Source: Dokdonella_A sp963758365 | Lineage (GTDB): Bacteria; Pseudomonadota; Gammaproteobacteria; Xanthomonadales; Rhodanobacteraceae | NCBI GenBank assembly: GCA_963758365.1 | Contig: CAVWVB010000001.1 | Location: 2,666,001-2,730,000, forward strand | Direction of reading: 5' to 3' | Length of the DNA stretch: 64,000 nt | Shown: in pieces, positions 45,080 through 52,753 of the stretch | Position numbering within the stretch: position 1 is the first letter of the stretch | How the letters are laid out: each line of letters starts with the position of its first letter | The notes under the pieces: generated by a model | The model's database searches: none | Told to the model about the DNA's origin: nothing | What the model saw: the letters and a program-made list of their open reading frames with translations, nothing else | Made by a program: the position numbers and the translations under genes

Positions 45080-46372
45080 TCAGCGCCTCGCCAGCGCGAC
45101 ATAGTCGCGCTGTGTTGACCCCGTATAGATCTGGCGCGGTCTGCCGATCCTGGTTTCCGGATCATTATGCTGCTCGAGCCAGTGCGCGACCCATCCGGCT
45201 GTTCTCGCGATCGCGAACATTACCGTGAACATTTCGGTCGGAATCTTCAGCGCCTTGTAGATGATGCCCGAGTAGAAATCGACATTCGGGTACAGCTTGC
45301 GTTCGACGAAATAGGAGTCCTTGAGCGCCGCCTGTTCGAGTTCCATTGCGACGTCGAGCAGCGGGTCGCTGACGTGAAGATCAGCGAGCACCTTGTGGCA
45401 CATGTCGCGGATGATGGTCGCACGCGGATCGAAGTTCTTGTAGACGCGATGGCCGAATCCCATCAGCCGATAGCCGGATTCCTTGTCCTTCGCTTTCGCG
45501 ACTGCCTTGCCGACATTCTTCGCGTCGCCGATCTCGGCGAGCATCTTCAGTACCGCCTCGTTGGCGCCGCCATGAGCCGGTCCCCACAAGGCGGCAATTC
45601 CGGCTGCGACACAGGCGTAAGGATTGGCCCCGGTCGAACCGACCAGGCGCACGGTCGACGTCGACGCGTTCTGTTCGTGGTCCGCATGCAGGATGAACAG
45701 CAGGTCCAGTGCCTTCGAGGTGACCGGATTGAGGTCGAGCGGTTCACTGGATACTTCGAACATCATGTGCAGGAAGCGAGTGACATACTCGAGATTGTTG
45801 CGCGGATAGCGGAACGGCCAGCCTATCGAATACCGATAGGCGGCAGCGGCAATCGTCGGCATTTTGGCGAGCAGGCGTATCGCCGCGAAATGGCGCTGTT
45901 CGGGATCGTCGAGGTCGAGAGAGTCGTGATAGAACGCGGAGAGCGACGCGATCGATGCACACAGCATCGCCATCGGGTGCGCGTCGTGGTGGAACCCGTG
46001 CAGGAAGTTCTTCAGTGATTCGTGCATCATCGTGTGATGCGTGACTTCGTTCTCGAACGCCGAGAATTTCGCCTTGTCCGGCAGTTCGCCGTTGATCAGG
46101 AGATAGGCCACTTCGAGAAAGCTCGAGTGCTCCGCGAGCTGATCGATCGGGTAGCCGCGATACAGCAGAACGCCCGCATCGCCATCGATGAACGTCACCG
46201 CACTGCGCGTGGACGCGGTAGCCATGAAACCCGGATCGAACGTGAAGTACCCGGTTTCCCTGTTGAGCTTGCCGATGTCGATCGCCGGGTCCCCGAGCGT
46301 TCCGCTCACGACCGGAAACGTGGTCCTCTTGTCCGTGGCGGGATCGATGAGCTGGACGGTTTTGTCGGACAC
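45080..46372 (-). CDS. gltA: Citrate synthase, hexameric type II
   Basis: 430 residues. Active-site histidines and aspartate are intact in WGPAHGGANEAV, GFGHRVYKNFDPRA and PNVDFYSG. The N-terminal extension GYFTFDPGFMATASTRSAV typical of gram-negative allosteric type II enzymes is present. It condenses acetyl-CoA and oxaloacetate to enter the TCA cycle. GTG 46372 with AAGGAG six bases upstream is the start; the reading frame extends much further without a comparable site. The gene stands alone on the minus strand. Confidence 0.95.
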   Translation of the reverse strand: MSDKTVQLIDPATDKRTTFPVVSGTLGDPAIDIGKLNRETGYFTFDPGFMATASTRSAVTFIDGDAGVLLYRGYPIDQLAEHSSFLEVAYLLINGELPDKAKFSAFENEVTHHTMMHESLKNFLHGFHHDAHPMAMLCASIASLSAFYHDSLDLDDPEQRHFAAIRLLAKMPTIAAAAYRYSIGWPFRYPRNNLEYVTRFLHMMFEVSSEPLDLNPVTSKALDLLFILHADHEQNASTSTVRLVGSTGANPYACVAAGIAALWGPAHGGANEAVLKMLAEIGDAKNVGKAVAKAKDKESGYRLMGFGHRVYKNFDPRATIIRDMCHKVLADLHVSDPLLDVAMELEQAALKDSYFVERKLYPNVDFYSGIIYKALKIPTEMFTVMFAIARTAGWVAHWLEQHNDPETRIGRPRQIYTGSTQRDYVALARR

Positions 46373-46710
46373 GGATGGACTCCTTGCTGCGTGGCGCCGC
46401 AGCAAGCCGCTCAAGGCGGCACGCCGCAAGGCCGGAACTATTCGAGGAACGACTGCATGCACTGCAGTCAGTGCGCCATTATCGCATGGCGTACAGATGC
46501 GGCGCGTGCGCACCGCGTTCAACGCGCACCGTTGCGACGACGCACTGATTGCGGAACGGTGGAAATGCGAACGCCGGCACGAGGCCGGCGTCGAGTAGTC
46601 TGGATCGAAGTTCGGCGGACCCGCCCAGTCCCATGGACTGTCCGGGCTGCGCGCTGTCGCGGAAACTGCCGCTGGACCGGCCAAGGCCCGCGGGCAAGGT
46701 CATCCTGACC
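46373..46710. promoter_or_regulatory. gltA upstream region and rpmE downstream region
   Basis: 338 bases with no credible gene. A GATAAT on the minus strand (46478-46483) is a possible gltA -10, giving a leader of about 100 bases; no -35 is seen. A perfect eight-base inverted repeat (46571-46578 with 46584-46591, loop of five) forms a GC hairpin but lacks a T tract, so its role in ending the rpmE transcript is doubtful. Confidence 0.35.
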
Positions 46711-46953
46711 CTATTTTGCGTAGCGGCGCCGGAACTTGTCGACGCGTCCGGCCGTGTCGACGATCTTCTGCTTGCCGGTAAAGAACGGATGCGAATGGCT
46801 GGAAATCTCCACCTTGATCAGCGGGTATTCCTGGCCATCCTCCCATTTGACCGTGTCCTTGCTGGACATCGTCGATTGCGTCAGGAACGAGAAATCGCTG
46901 GAAATGTCCTGGAACACGACCGGCTTGTAGTTCGGATGGATGTCGGCTTTCAT
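46711..46953 (-). CDS. rpmE2: 50S ribosomal protein L31, type B (zinc-free)
   Basis: 80 residues, MKADIHPNYKPVVFQDISSD, ending FRRRYAK. L31 signatures are HPNYKPVVFQDISS, KVEISSHSHPFFTGKQKI and DTAGRVDKFRRRY. There are no cysteines, so this is the zinc-independent (C-minus, YkgM-like) paralogue. Such forms replace the zinc-containing L31 during zinc shortage in many bacteria. The longer in-frame reading to 46983 is less likely, as GGAG lies nine bases before ATG 46953. Confidence 0.92.
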   Translation of the reverse strand: MKADIHPNYKPVVFQDISSDFSFLTQSTMSSKDTVKWEDGQEYPLIKVEISSHSHPFFTGKQKIVDTAGRVDKFRRRYAK

Positions 46954-47041
46954 GAACTCGGCTCCGCAGCTGGGCGGCAACAAAAGAGCGGCAGTTTATC
47001 CCGTAGCGCCGCATTGGTGCAAGTTTTCGCCGCGCCCGCTG

Positions 47042-47977
47042 TCAAGCGCTCCGCGAAGCGCCCAGGGCGCCAGCGATCATTCCTTCGAAACGCAACTGAT
47101 CGATCTCGAAGACGATGCTCGCGTTGGCCGGCTTGCCGATCCGATCCTCCCAATCGACCACGGTCGCGCCGCGGGTCAGCGCGCCGGCGGCCTCGACACC
47201 GACATGGTGAACCTCGGCGTGACGCACGATATCCGGATCCAGTGCGATCGCCATCGCGAGCGCATCGGCGGCAACCAGACCGGGGCGGCCGCGCGCCTGG
47301 TTGAAGGCGCGCGCCTTGCGTGAAATCGCCGCGAAGAATCCGCCACGCGCGTCGCCATCGGCGATCATGCGGTCGAAACGATCGAACGGAATCGCATGGC
47401 GCACGCACGCTTCCCAGTCGACCAGATCGAACTGCGGCCATTGCGAGAACACGATATCCGCGGCCTCCGGATCGAAGCCAATATTGAATTCAGCGGGCAC
47501 GCGCTGCGTGTTGCCGCGCCCGGTCACCGCGCCACCCATCACGACCAGCCGGCGGACTCGCGCAGGCATTCCCGGATCGAGCCGCAGCGCAAGAGCAAGA
47601 TTGGTCAGAGGCGCAAGCGCAACCAGGGTCAGGTTCCCGGCATGTTCGCGCGCCAGACGCACGATGGCTGCAGCCGCATGCTCGTCCGTCGCGCGCCGCG
47701 CCGAGCGCAGATAGCCGGTATCACCGAAGCCGTCCGCGCCATGCACGAATCCGGCGTCCGCGGCCGGCGCGACCAGCGGCACCGGGCAGCCCGCGAACAC
47801 CGGCGTCGGCGCTCCGATGATCTCGACCAGCTTGAGGGCGTTGCCAACCGTCCGCGGCAACCCGACGTTGCCCGCCGCAATCGAAAGGCCGACGACATCG
47901 GCATGCTCGTGTGCGATCAGGATCGCCAGCGCATCGTCCACGCCGGGGTCGGTATCGATCAGCAAAAGCGTTCTCAA
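47042..47977 (-). CDS. Nucleoside hydrolase (IUNH family)
   Basis: 311 residues. The calcium-site motif LLIDTDPGVDDALAIL starts the fold. Further IUNH motifs are RRLVVMGGAVTGRGN and AEFNIGFDPEAADIVF, with the C-terminal AVDALAMA-type sequence (AADALAMAIALDPDIV). It cleaves the N-glycosidic bond of ribonucleosides for base salvage; base preference is not evident. The most likely start is TTG 47977 because GGAG precedes it by about five bases; an ATG at 48022 extends the N-terminus without a ribosome-binding site. It is divergent from the membrane-protein gene at 48040. Confidence 0.88.
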   Translation of the reverse strand: MRTLLLIDTDPGVDDALAILIAHEHADVVGLSIAAGNVGLPRTVGNALKLVEIIGAPTPVFAGCPVPLVAPAADAGFVHGADGFGDTGYLRSARRATDEHAAAAIVRLAREHAGNLTLVALAPLTNLALALRLDPGMPARVRRLVVMGGAVTGRGNTQRVPAEFNIGFDPEAADIVFSQWPQFDLVDWEACVRHAIPFDRFDRMIADGDARGGFFAAISRKARAFNQARGRPGLVAADALAMAIALDPDIVRHAEVHHVGVEAAGALTRGATVVDWEDRIGKPANASIVFEIDQLRFEGMIAGALGASRSA

Positions 47978-48003
47978 GATAGCTCCATGAATCGCGACAC
48001 GCG

Positions 48004-48009
48004 GATAAT
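48004..48009 (+). promoter_or_regulatory. Candidate -10 before the membrane-protein gene
   Basis: GATAAT lies 30 bases before ATG 48040, within the short divergent gap to the nucleoside hydrolase gene. No -35 is visible. Confidence 0.3.
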
Positions 48010-48039
48010 AGCTCCTGAGCATGTAGCTGCGAGCAGACC

Positions 48040-49365
48040 ATGACGCCCGCTCTGGAACGAAATCGACACCGCGCAGTGATGCTGGCGTCGCTTTGTCTGA
48101 CGCTGTTTCTTCTTGTCGCCACGATCATCTGGCAGATCCCGATGATGCTTTGGGATCACCTCGATCTCATTCCGGTCTATCAAGCCTGGCACGCAGGCCG
48201 CCTGGCTGATTCGGGGTTCCTGCGTGTTCAAGGCGGACATCTGCACACCGCGGCCTATGCAATCCTCCTTGCGACGACCCGACTCTCCGGCGGCCGTACA
48301 TGGCTGGACGGACTGACCAGCTGGCTGCTCCTGCTCGGCTACGCGGGTGTCATCCTGCACTTCACCAGAGCAAGGCTCGCGAACGACTCCCGCATTGGTA
48401 CGGGAATGGCCGTGCTGATCGCGTTTCTCGCGCTGTTTCCCGGCCACCTGGCGAACCTGCAATGGGGATGGCAGGTCGCGGTGTTCCTGTGCCTGTCCGC
48501 AACGGTCGTGGTGATTGCCGCGCTGACTCGGCCGGCCTTGTCCTGGCAACATCTTTTCGTTGCCGTCCTCGCCACGCTGCTCGCCGGTCTGAGCTTTGCG
48601 ACAGCGGTCGCACTGATACCGACGGCGGTTTGCGTGCTCGCCCTGCGTGTTGACCAGTCGCCGTCCAGACGCCTCGCATTCGCGTTGCCCTGGCTCGGAG
48701 GGTTTCTCTGGCTTGCCCTGGCCGGTCGCGAATTGACGGCATCCATCGCGCCCGCGGCGACATCGCAGCTCGTCGCCTACACGCTGAATTTTCTCGGTGC
48801 CGGCATTGCGCGCTTCGCCACCGACCTTGCGCCCTGGCTCGCGCTCGCCGCACTCGCCTCGTGCGTGCCCGCATGGCTGGTCGCGAGAAGACAGCTCGCC
48901 GTACTGCCCTGGCTTGGTCTGGTGGTCTTTGCGGTGGCGGCGGCACTGCTTGCAGCGATCGGTCGCGCGGGAGCCTATGGCAGCGACCAGGCATTTGCGA
49001 CGCGCTACATCAGCTTTTCCTCGATGTTCTGGATCGGCTGGAGCGGACTCGTGGGGTGCGCCCTGGCGACCCTCCAGCGCACACTGAAGATCGTGCGAAT
49101 CGCTGTCGGCCTGGTTGCGCTCATGGCGAGCTTGAATGCTCTGCACCTGATCAAGAAAGCCCACGGCGTGTCCGAACGCACGCAGGCTATCGCCACAAGA
49201 ATCCGCCGTACGTACCCGAATATCGACCGCGCGCTGCTCGCCGAAATCTACTTCAACCGGCCTGACGTGGCGCGATCGCGCGTCGAATCCTTGCACCAGC
49301 TGGGCTTCGCACCTTTTGATCCGAAGGCGAATACGGACGTCCGCGAATTGCCCGCAACGCCGTAG
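48040..49365 (+). CDS. Polytopic integral membrane protein of unknown function
   Basis: 441 residues. There are about nine to eleven hydrophobic segments, the first at about 13-32 (AVMLASLCLTLFLLVATIIW). Between TM1 and TM2 the conserved-looking loop LWDHLDLIPVYQAWHAGRL and VQGGHLHTAAYAIL carries charged residues (D, H) that resemble lumenal loops of GT-C glycosyltransferases, but no firm family match is possible by eye. A soluble C-terminal part with NIDRALLAEIYFNRPDVA follows. Upstream is the nucleoside hydrolase (divergent) and downstream recG (convergent), with no operon partner. Confidence 0.65.
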   Translation: MTPALERNRHRAVMLASLCLTLFLLVATIIWQIPMMLWDHLDLIPVYQAWHAGRLADSGFLRVQGGHLHTAAYAILLATTRLSGGRTWLDGLTSWLLLLGYAGVILHFTRARLANDSRIGTGMAVLIAFLALFPGHLANLQWGWQVAVFLCLSATVVVIAALTRPALSWQHLFVAVLATLLAGLSFATAVALIPTAVCVLALRVDQSPSRRLAFALPWLGGFLWLALAGRELTASIAPAATSQLVAYTLNFLGAGIARFATDLAPWLALAALASCVPAWLVARRQLAVLPWLGLVVFAVAAALLAAIGRAGAYGSDQAFATRYISFSSMFWIGWSGLVGCALATLQRTLKIVRIAVGLVALMASLNALHLIKKAHGVSERTQAIATRIRRTYPNIDRALLAEIYFNRPDVARSRVESLHQLGFAPFDPKANTDVRELPATP

Positions 49366-49463
49366 GCAACCAGACACCATGCGCGGCTTGCACAGCCTGA
49401 TGTTCAAGCAGGATCCCACGACGTCTGGCGCGCGCCCGAATGCGCGTCAGCAGACGGCCGGGC

Positions 49464-51578
49464 TCATGCTCCCGCATATCGCGCCGCCCCGCCGATCCAG
49501 CGCTCGATCAGGCGTTCGACGAGCGCCGGGTGATCGCGCAGCATGGTCTCGCCTGTATGCTGGACCGCCCCCAGCAGGTGCGCATCCCGGGCCAGATCGG
49601 CGATCCGGAATTCGAGTTGCCCGGTCTGCCGCGTACCGAGCAGTTCGCCCGGACCGCGCAGCTCGAGATCCTTTTCGGCGATGCGGAATCCGTCGCCGGT
49701 CTCGCGCATGACTTCGAGACGCGCGCGCGCCATCTGCGATAGCGGTGTCTGATACAGCAGTACGCAGCTCGATGCGGTGCTGCCGCGACCGACCCGACCT
49801 CGCAGCTGATGCAGCTGGGCGAGGCCGAGACGCTCGGCGTTCTCGATGACCATCAGGCTCGCATTCGGCACGTCGACGCCGACCTCGATGACCGTGGTCG
49901 CTACCAGCACGTGGGTCTGGCCGCTCTTGAACGCATCCATTGCCGATTCCTTCTCCTTCGGTTTCAGGCGACCATGTACGAGTCCGATGCGCAGCGCCGG
50001 CAGCGACACGAGTAATTCCGCATAGGCGACTTCCGCGGCCTGCGCTTCCAGTTGTGCGGATTCCTCTATGAGCGTGCAGACCCAGTAGGCCTGGCGTCCT
50101 TGCGCGCATGCGGCGCGGATGCGTTCGATCACCTCGCGACGCCGGGTGCTGGAGACCGCGACGGTCTGCACCGGCGTGCGCCCGGGCGGCAATTCGTCGA
50201 TGACCGACACATCGAGATCGGCATAGGCGGTCATCGCGAGCGTGCGCGGGATCGGCGTCGCCGTCAGCACGAGTTGATGCGGCACGATGTCCCCGTCTCG
50301 TCCCTTGTCGCGAAGAGTCAGACGCTGATGGACGCCAAAGCGGTGCTGCTCGTCGATGATCGCGAGACCGAGCCGGCTGAAGGTGATGCCCTCCTGCAAC
50401 AACGCGTGCGTGCCGATCACGATAGGTGCACCCGCAGCCACCGCGCTGCGCGCGGTCTCGCGAGCGCGACCCGGCACCTTTCCCGCGAGCCAGACCGGCA
50501 CGATGCCAAGCGGCTGCAGCCAGTTCCGGAACGTGTTCCAGTGCTGCTCGGCAAGCAGCTCGGTTGGCGCGACCAGGGCCGCCTGGCAGCCCGCCTCGAC
50601 CGCAGTGAGTGCCGCCAGTGCCGCGACCACGGTCTTGCCGGACCCGACATCGCCCTGCACCAGCCTCAGCATCGGTTCTGTCGCGGCGAGATCCCGTTCG
50701 ATCTCGGCAACGACGCGCCGCTGCGCCGTCGTCAGCGCGAAAGGCAGGATCGTTCGCAGGCGTTCGCGCAACCTGCGATCGCCAGCCAGCGGCCGCGCGG
50801 CATGTTCGCGCACGCGCGCGCGAAGACGTCGCAGACTCAAATGGTGGGTCAGCAGCTCCTCGAACGCGAGCCGCTGCTGCGCCGGATGGCGCGCCGCGAC
50901 CAGATCCGCGATGGCCGAATCCGCCGCTGGGCGGTGCACGGTCAGCAGCGCTTCGCGCAGCGAAGCGAGGTGCAGCGGCGCGCGCAACGTATCCGGAATC
51001 AGTTCGAGTTCGTCTGCGTCGGGCAGGCGCTCGAGCGCCCTCGCGATGACCGCGGCGATGCGCCTCTGGCCGAGACCTTCGGTCGTCGGATAGATCGGAG
51101 TCAGGCGATCTTCGGTCGCGGCCGCCATATCGCCATCCACGCGCCGGTATTCCGGGTGCACGATTTCCGGCCCGTGCGAACCATGCCGTACCTCGCCATA
51201 GCAGACGAAGCGCGCGCCCGGAACGAACTGGTCCGCCTGTGCGCGATTGAAGTGGAAGAAGCGCAGCATCAGCGTGACGCGCGAATCGTCGACCAGTGCG
51301 ACCCGCAATTGCGGTCGATAGCGGAAGCCGCGCTCGACCGCCTCGACTTCACCCTGGACCTGCGCACTCTCGCCAATGCACAGGTCGCGGATCGGCGTGA
51401 TCCGCGTGCGGTCCTCGTAGCGCAGCGGCAAATGGAACCAGAGATCCTGCACGCGCTCCAGTCCAAGCCGCGCCAGGGCGCGGGCCAGTGCCGGTCCGAC
51501 ACCGGCGAGAACGGTCACCGGTGCGGCGCCGGGATCGGATGCCGCTGAGGCGACCGGGTGGCGGGTTGCGCGAGCCAT
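49464..51578 (-). CDS. recG: ATP-dependent DNA helicase RecG
   Basis: 704 residues. The N-terminal wedge domain holds LAGVGPALARALARLGLERV and an OB segment. The superfamily 2 helicase motifs follow: FALTTAQRRV, Walker A QGDVGSGKTVVA, DEQH box IIDEQHRFG, LTATPIPRTLA (motif III), and ATTVIEVGVDVPNAS with QLRGRVGRG (motifs V and VI). RecG remodels stalled replication forks and branch-migrates Holliday junctions. It is longer at the N-terminus than E. coli RecG (693), with a disordered-looking leader. Adjacency to ridA, spoT and rpoZ follows a gammaproteobacterial pattern. Confidence 0.95.
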   Translation of the reverse strand: MARATRHPVASAASDPGAAPVTVLAGVGPALARALARLGLERVQDLWFHLPLRYEDRTRITPIRDLCIGESAQVQGEVEAVERGFRYRPQLRVALVDDSRVTLMLRFFHFNRAQADQFVPGARFVCYGEVRHGSHGPEIVHPEYRRVDGDMAAATEDRLTPIYPTTEGLGQRRIAAVIARALERLPDADELELIPDTLRAPLHLASLREALLTVHRPAADSAIADLVAARHPAQQRLAFEELLTHHLSLRRLRARVREHAARPLAGDRRLRERLRTILPFALTTAQRRVVAEIERDLAATEPMLRLVQGDVGSGKTVVAALAALTAVEAGCQAALVAPTELLAEQHWNTFRNWLQPLGIVPVWLAGKVPGRARETARSAVAAGAPIVIGTHALLQEGITFSRLGLAIIDEQHRFGVHQRLTLRDKGRDGDIVPHQLVLTATPIPRTLAMTAYADLDVSVIDELPPGRTPVQTVAVSSTRRREVIERIRAACAQGRQAYWVCTLIEESAQLEAQAAEVAYAELLVSLPALRIGLVHGRLKPKEKESAMDAFKSGQTHVLVATTVIEVGVDVPNASLMVIENAERLGLAQLHQLRGRVGRGSTASSCVLLYQTPLSQMARARLEVMRETGDGFRIAEKDLELRGPGELLGTRQTGQLEFRIADLARDAHLLGAVQHTGETMLRDHPALVERLIERWIGGAARYAGA

Positions 51579-51680
51579 GCAGCTAGCCTATCAAGCGCAC
51601 GCGGCGGCCGGTGCGGCCCGCGAGATGCGCGAATCGTCAGCGGGTACCATGTCGTGACGTTCTGCGATCAGGAGTTCGAC

Positions 51681-52247
51681 GTGAGCGAGTTCGAGTACAT
51701 CACGGTCCTGCTGTCGATCATCATCGGACTCGGCATCACCCAGCTGTTGTCAGGAATCGCGCGTCTGGTCCGCGATGGGCGCGCACTCGCACCAGCCTGG
51801 TGGATCATGGTGATCGTGGCGACGCTGCTGCTGGGCAACCTGCAAGTCTGGTGGATTTCATTCATATGGCGCGACCTGCCCGACTGGACGTACGTTACCT
51901 ATGCCACCTTCATGGTCCTGCCTGCGCTTCTGTATCTGCTCGCCTACCTGGTCCTGCCCGCGGACCTGCATCTGGATGGCAGGGAACTCTCGCGCGCCTT
52001 CATCGCGAAGCGCAAGCCGTTCTACTTGATACTCGCGCTCGTTCCGCTGGCCAGCTTCTTTCAGCAATGGGCGTTGACGGGCCATGCGCCCCGCGCCGAT
52101 CTCGACAGCAGCATGCGCCTGCTCTGGATCGCGCTCGCGGTACCGGGTTTCCTTTCGCGGCGTGTCGCGGTGCAGGCGACGGTCGCGGTGCTGTCACTGA
52201 TCCTGATGGTCGTCTACGTCGGCCTCTTGTTCATGCGCGTTGATTGA
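51681..52247 (+). CDS. Small membrane protein of unknown function
   Basis: 188 residues. A GTG start with AGGAG about seven bases upstream gives VSEFEYITVLLSIIIGLGIT, an N-terminal membrane helix with a characteristic EFEY-x(6)-IIIGLGITQLL pattern. About four further helices follow (WWIMVIVATLLLGNLQVWW, FMVLPALLYLLAYLVLP). The longer reading from 51558 lies over the recG start. I have seen this pattern in uncharacterised proteins but know no function. It sits between recG and ridA on the opposite strand. Confidence 0.72.
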   Translation: MSEFEYITVLLSIIIGLGITQLLSGIARLVRDGRALAPAWWIMVIVATLLLGNLQVWWISFIWRDLPDWTYVTYATFMVLPALLYLLAYLVLPADLHLDGRELSRAFIAKRKPFYLILALVPLASFFQQWALTGHAPRADLDSSMRLLWIALAVPGFLSRRVAVQATVAVLSLILMVVYVGLLFMRVD

Positions 52248-52288
52248 CCTCTGCAATGGTCGCGCGCGCACCGGCTCGACCTGCAACG

Positions 52289-52675
52289 TCAATCGCTTCT
52301 GACCATGATCGCATCGATTTCGACGCGCGCGCCGCGCGGAAGCGCACGGACGCCGATCGTGGAGCGCGCCGGATAAGGTTCGGCGCAATATTCCGCCATC
52401 ACCGCATTGACCGCTGCAAAGTCGCCGAGATCGATCAGGTAGATGCCGACACGTACGAGATCGGCCAGCGAGCCCCCGGCGGCGGCGCACACCGCCGTGA
52501 GATTGTCGAATACGCGCCGGGTCTGCACGGTGATGTCGCCGCGGACGATCTCGCCGCTCGCGGGATCGAGCGGAATCTGTCCGGACAGATAAACGGTGGC
52601 ACCGGCATGCACCGCCTGCGAATACGGTCCGATCGCCTGCGGCGCCTGGTCGGTATGAACGATCTTGCGGGTCAT
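52289..52675 (-). CDS. ridA: RidA family 2-iminobutanoate/2-iminopropanoate deaminase
   Basis: 128 residues. The RidA signature lies in APQAIGPYSQAVHAG and LSGQIPLDPASGEIV, with the catalytic Arg in the AEYCAEPYPARSTIG region (R-S-T motif) and VRALPRGARVEIDAI at the end. The enzyme hydrolyses reactive enamine/imine intermediates from PLP-dependent dehydratases and so protects other PLP enzymes. It lies directly downstream of spoT (78 bases), in the order spoT-ridA. Confidence 0.93.
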   Translation of the reverse strand: MTRKIVHTDQAPQAIGPYSQAVHAGATVYLSGQIPLDPASGEIVRGDITVQTRRVFDNLTAVCAAAGGSLADLVRVGIYLIDLGDFAAVNAVMAEYCAEPYPARSTIGVRALPRGARVEIDAIMVRSD

Positions 52676-52753
52676 GGGCGAACCGTAACGGGAACGGGGA
52701 ATCGAGGATAACAAATCGCTCGCCCCGGACCGTTGCCGATGCCGGAGTCAGGA

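Noticed and set aside
46571..46591. Terminator after rpmE2
   Set aside because: The inverted repeat is perfect but has no T tract on either strand and lies 120 bases past the stop.
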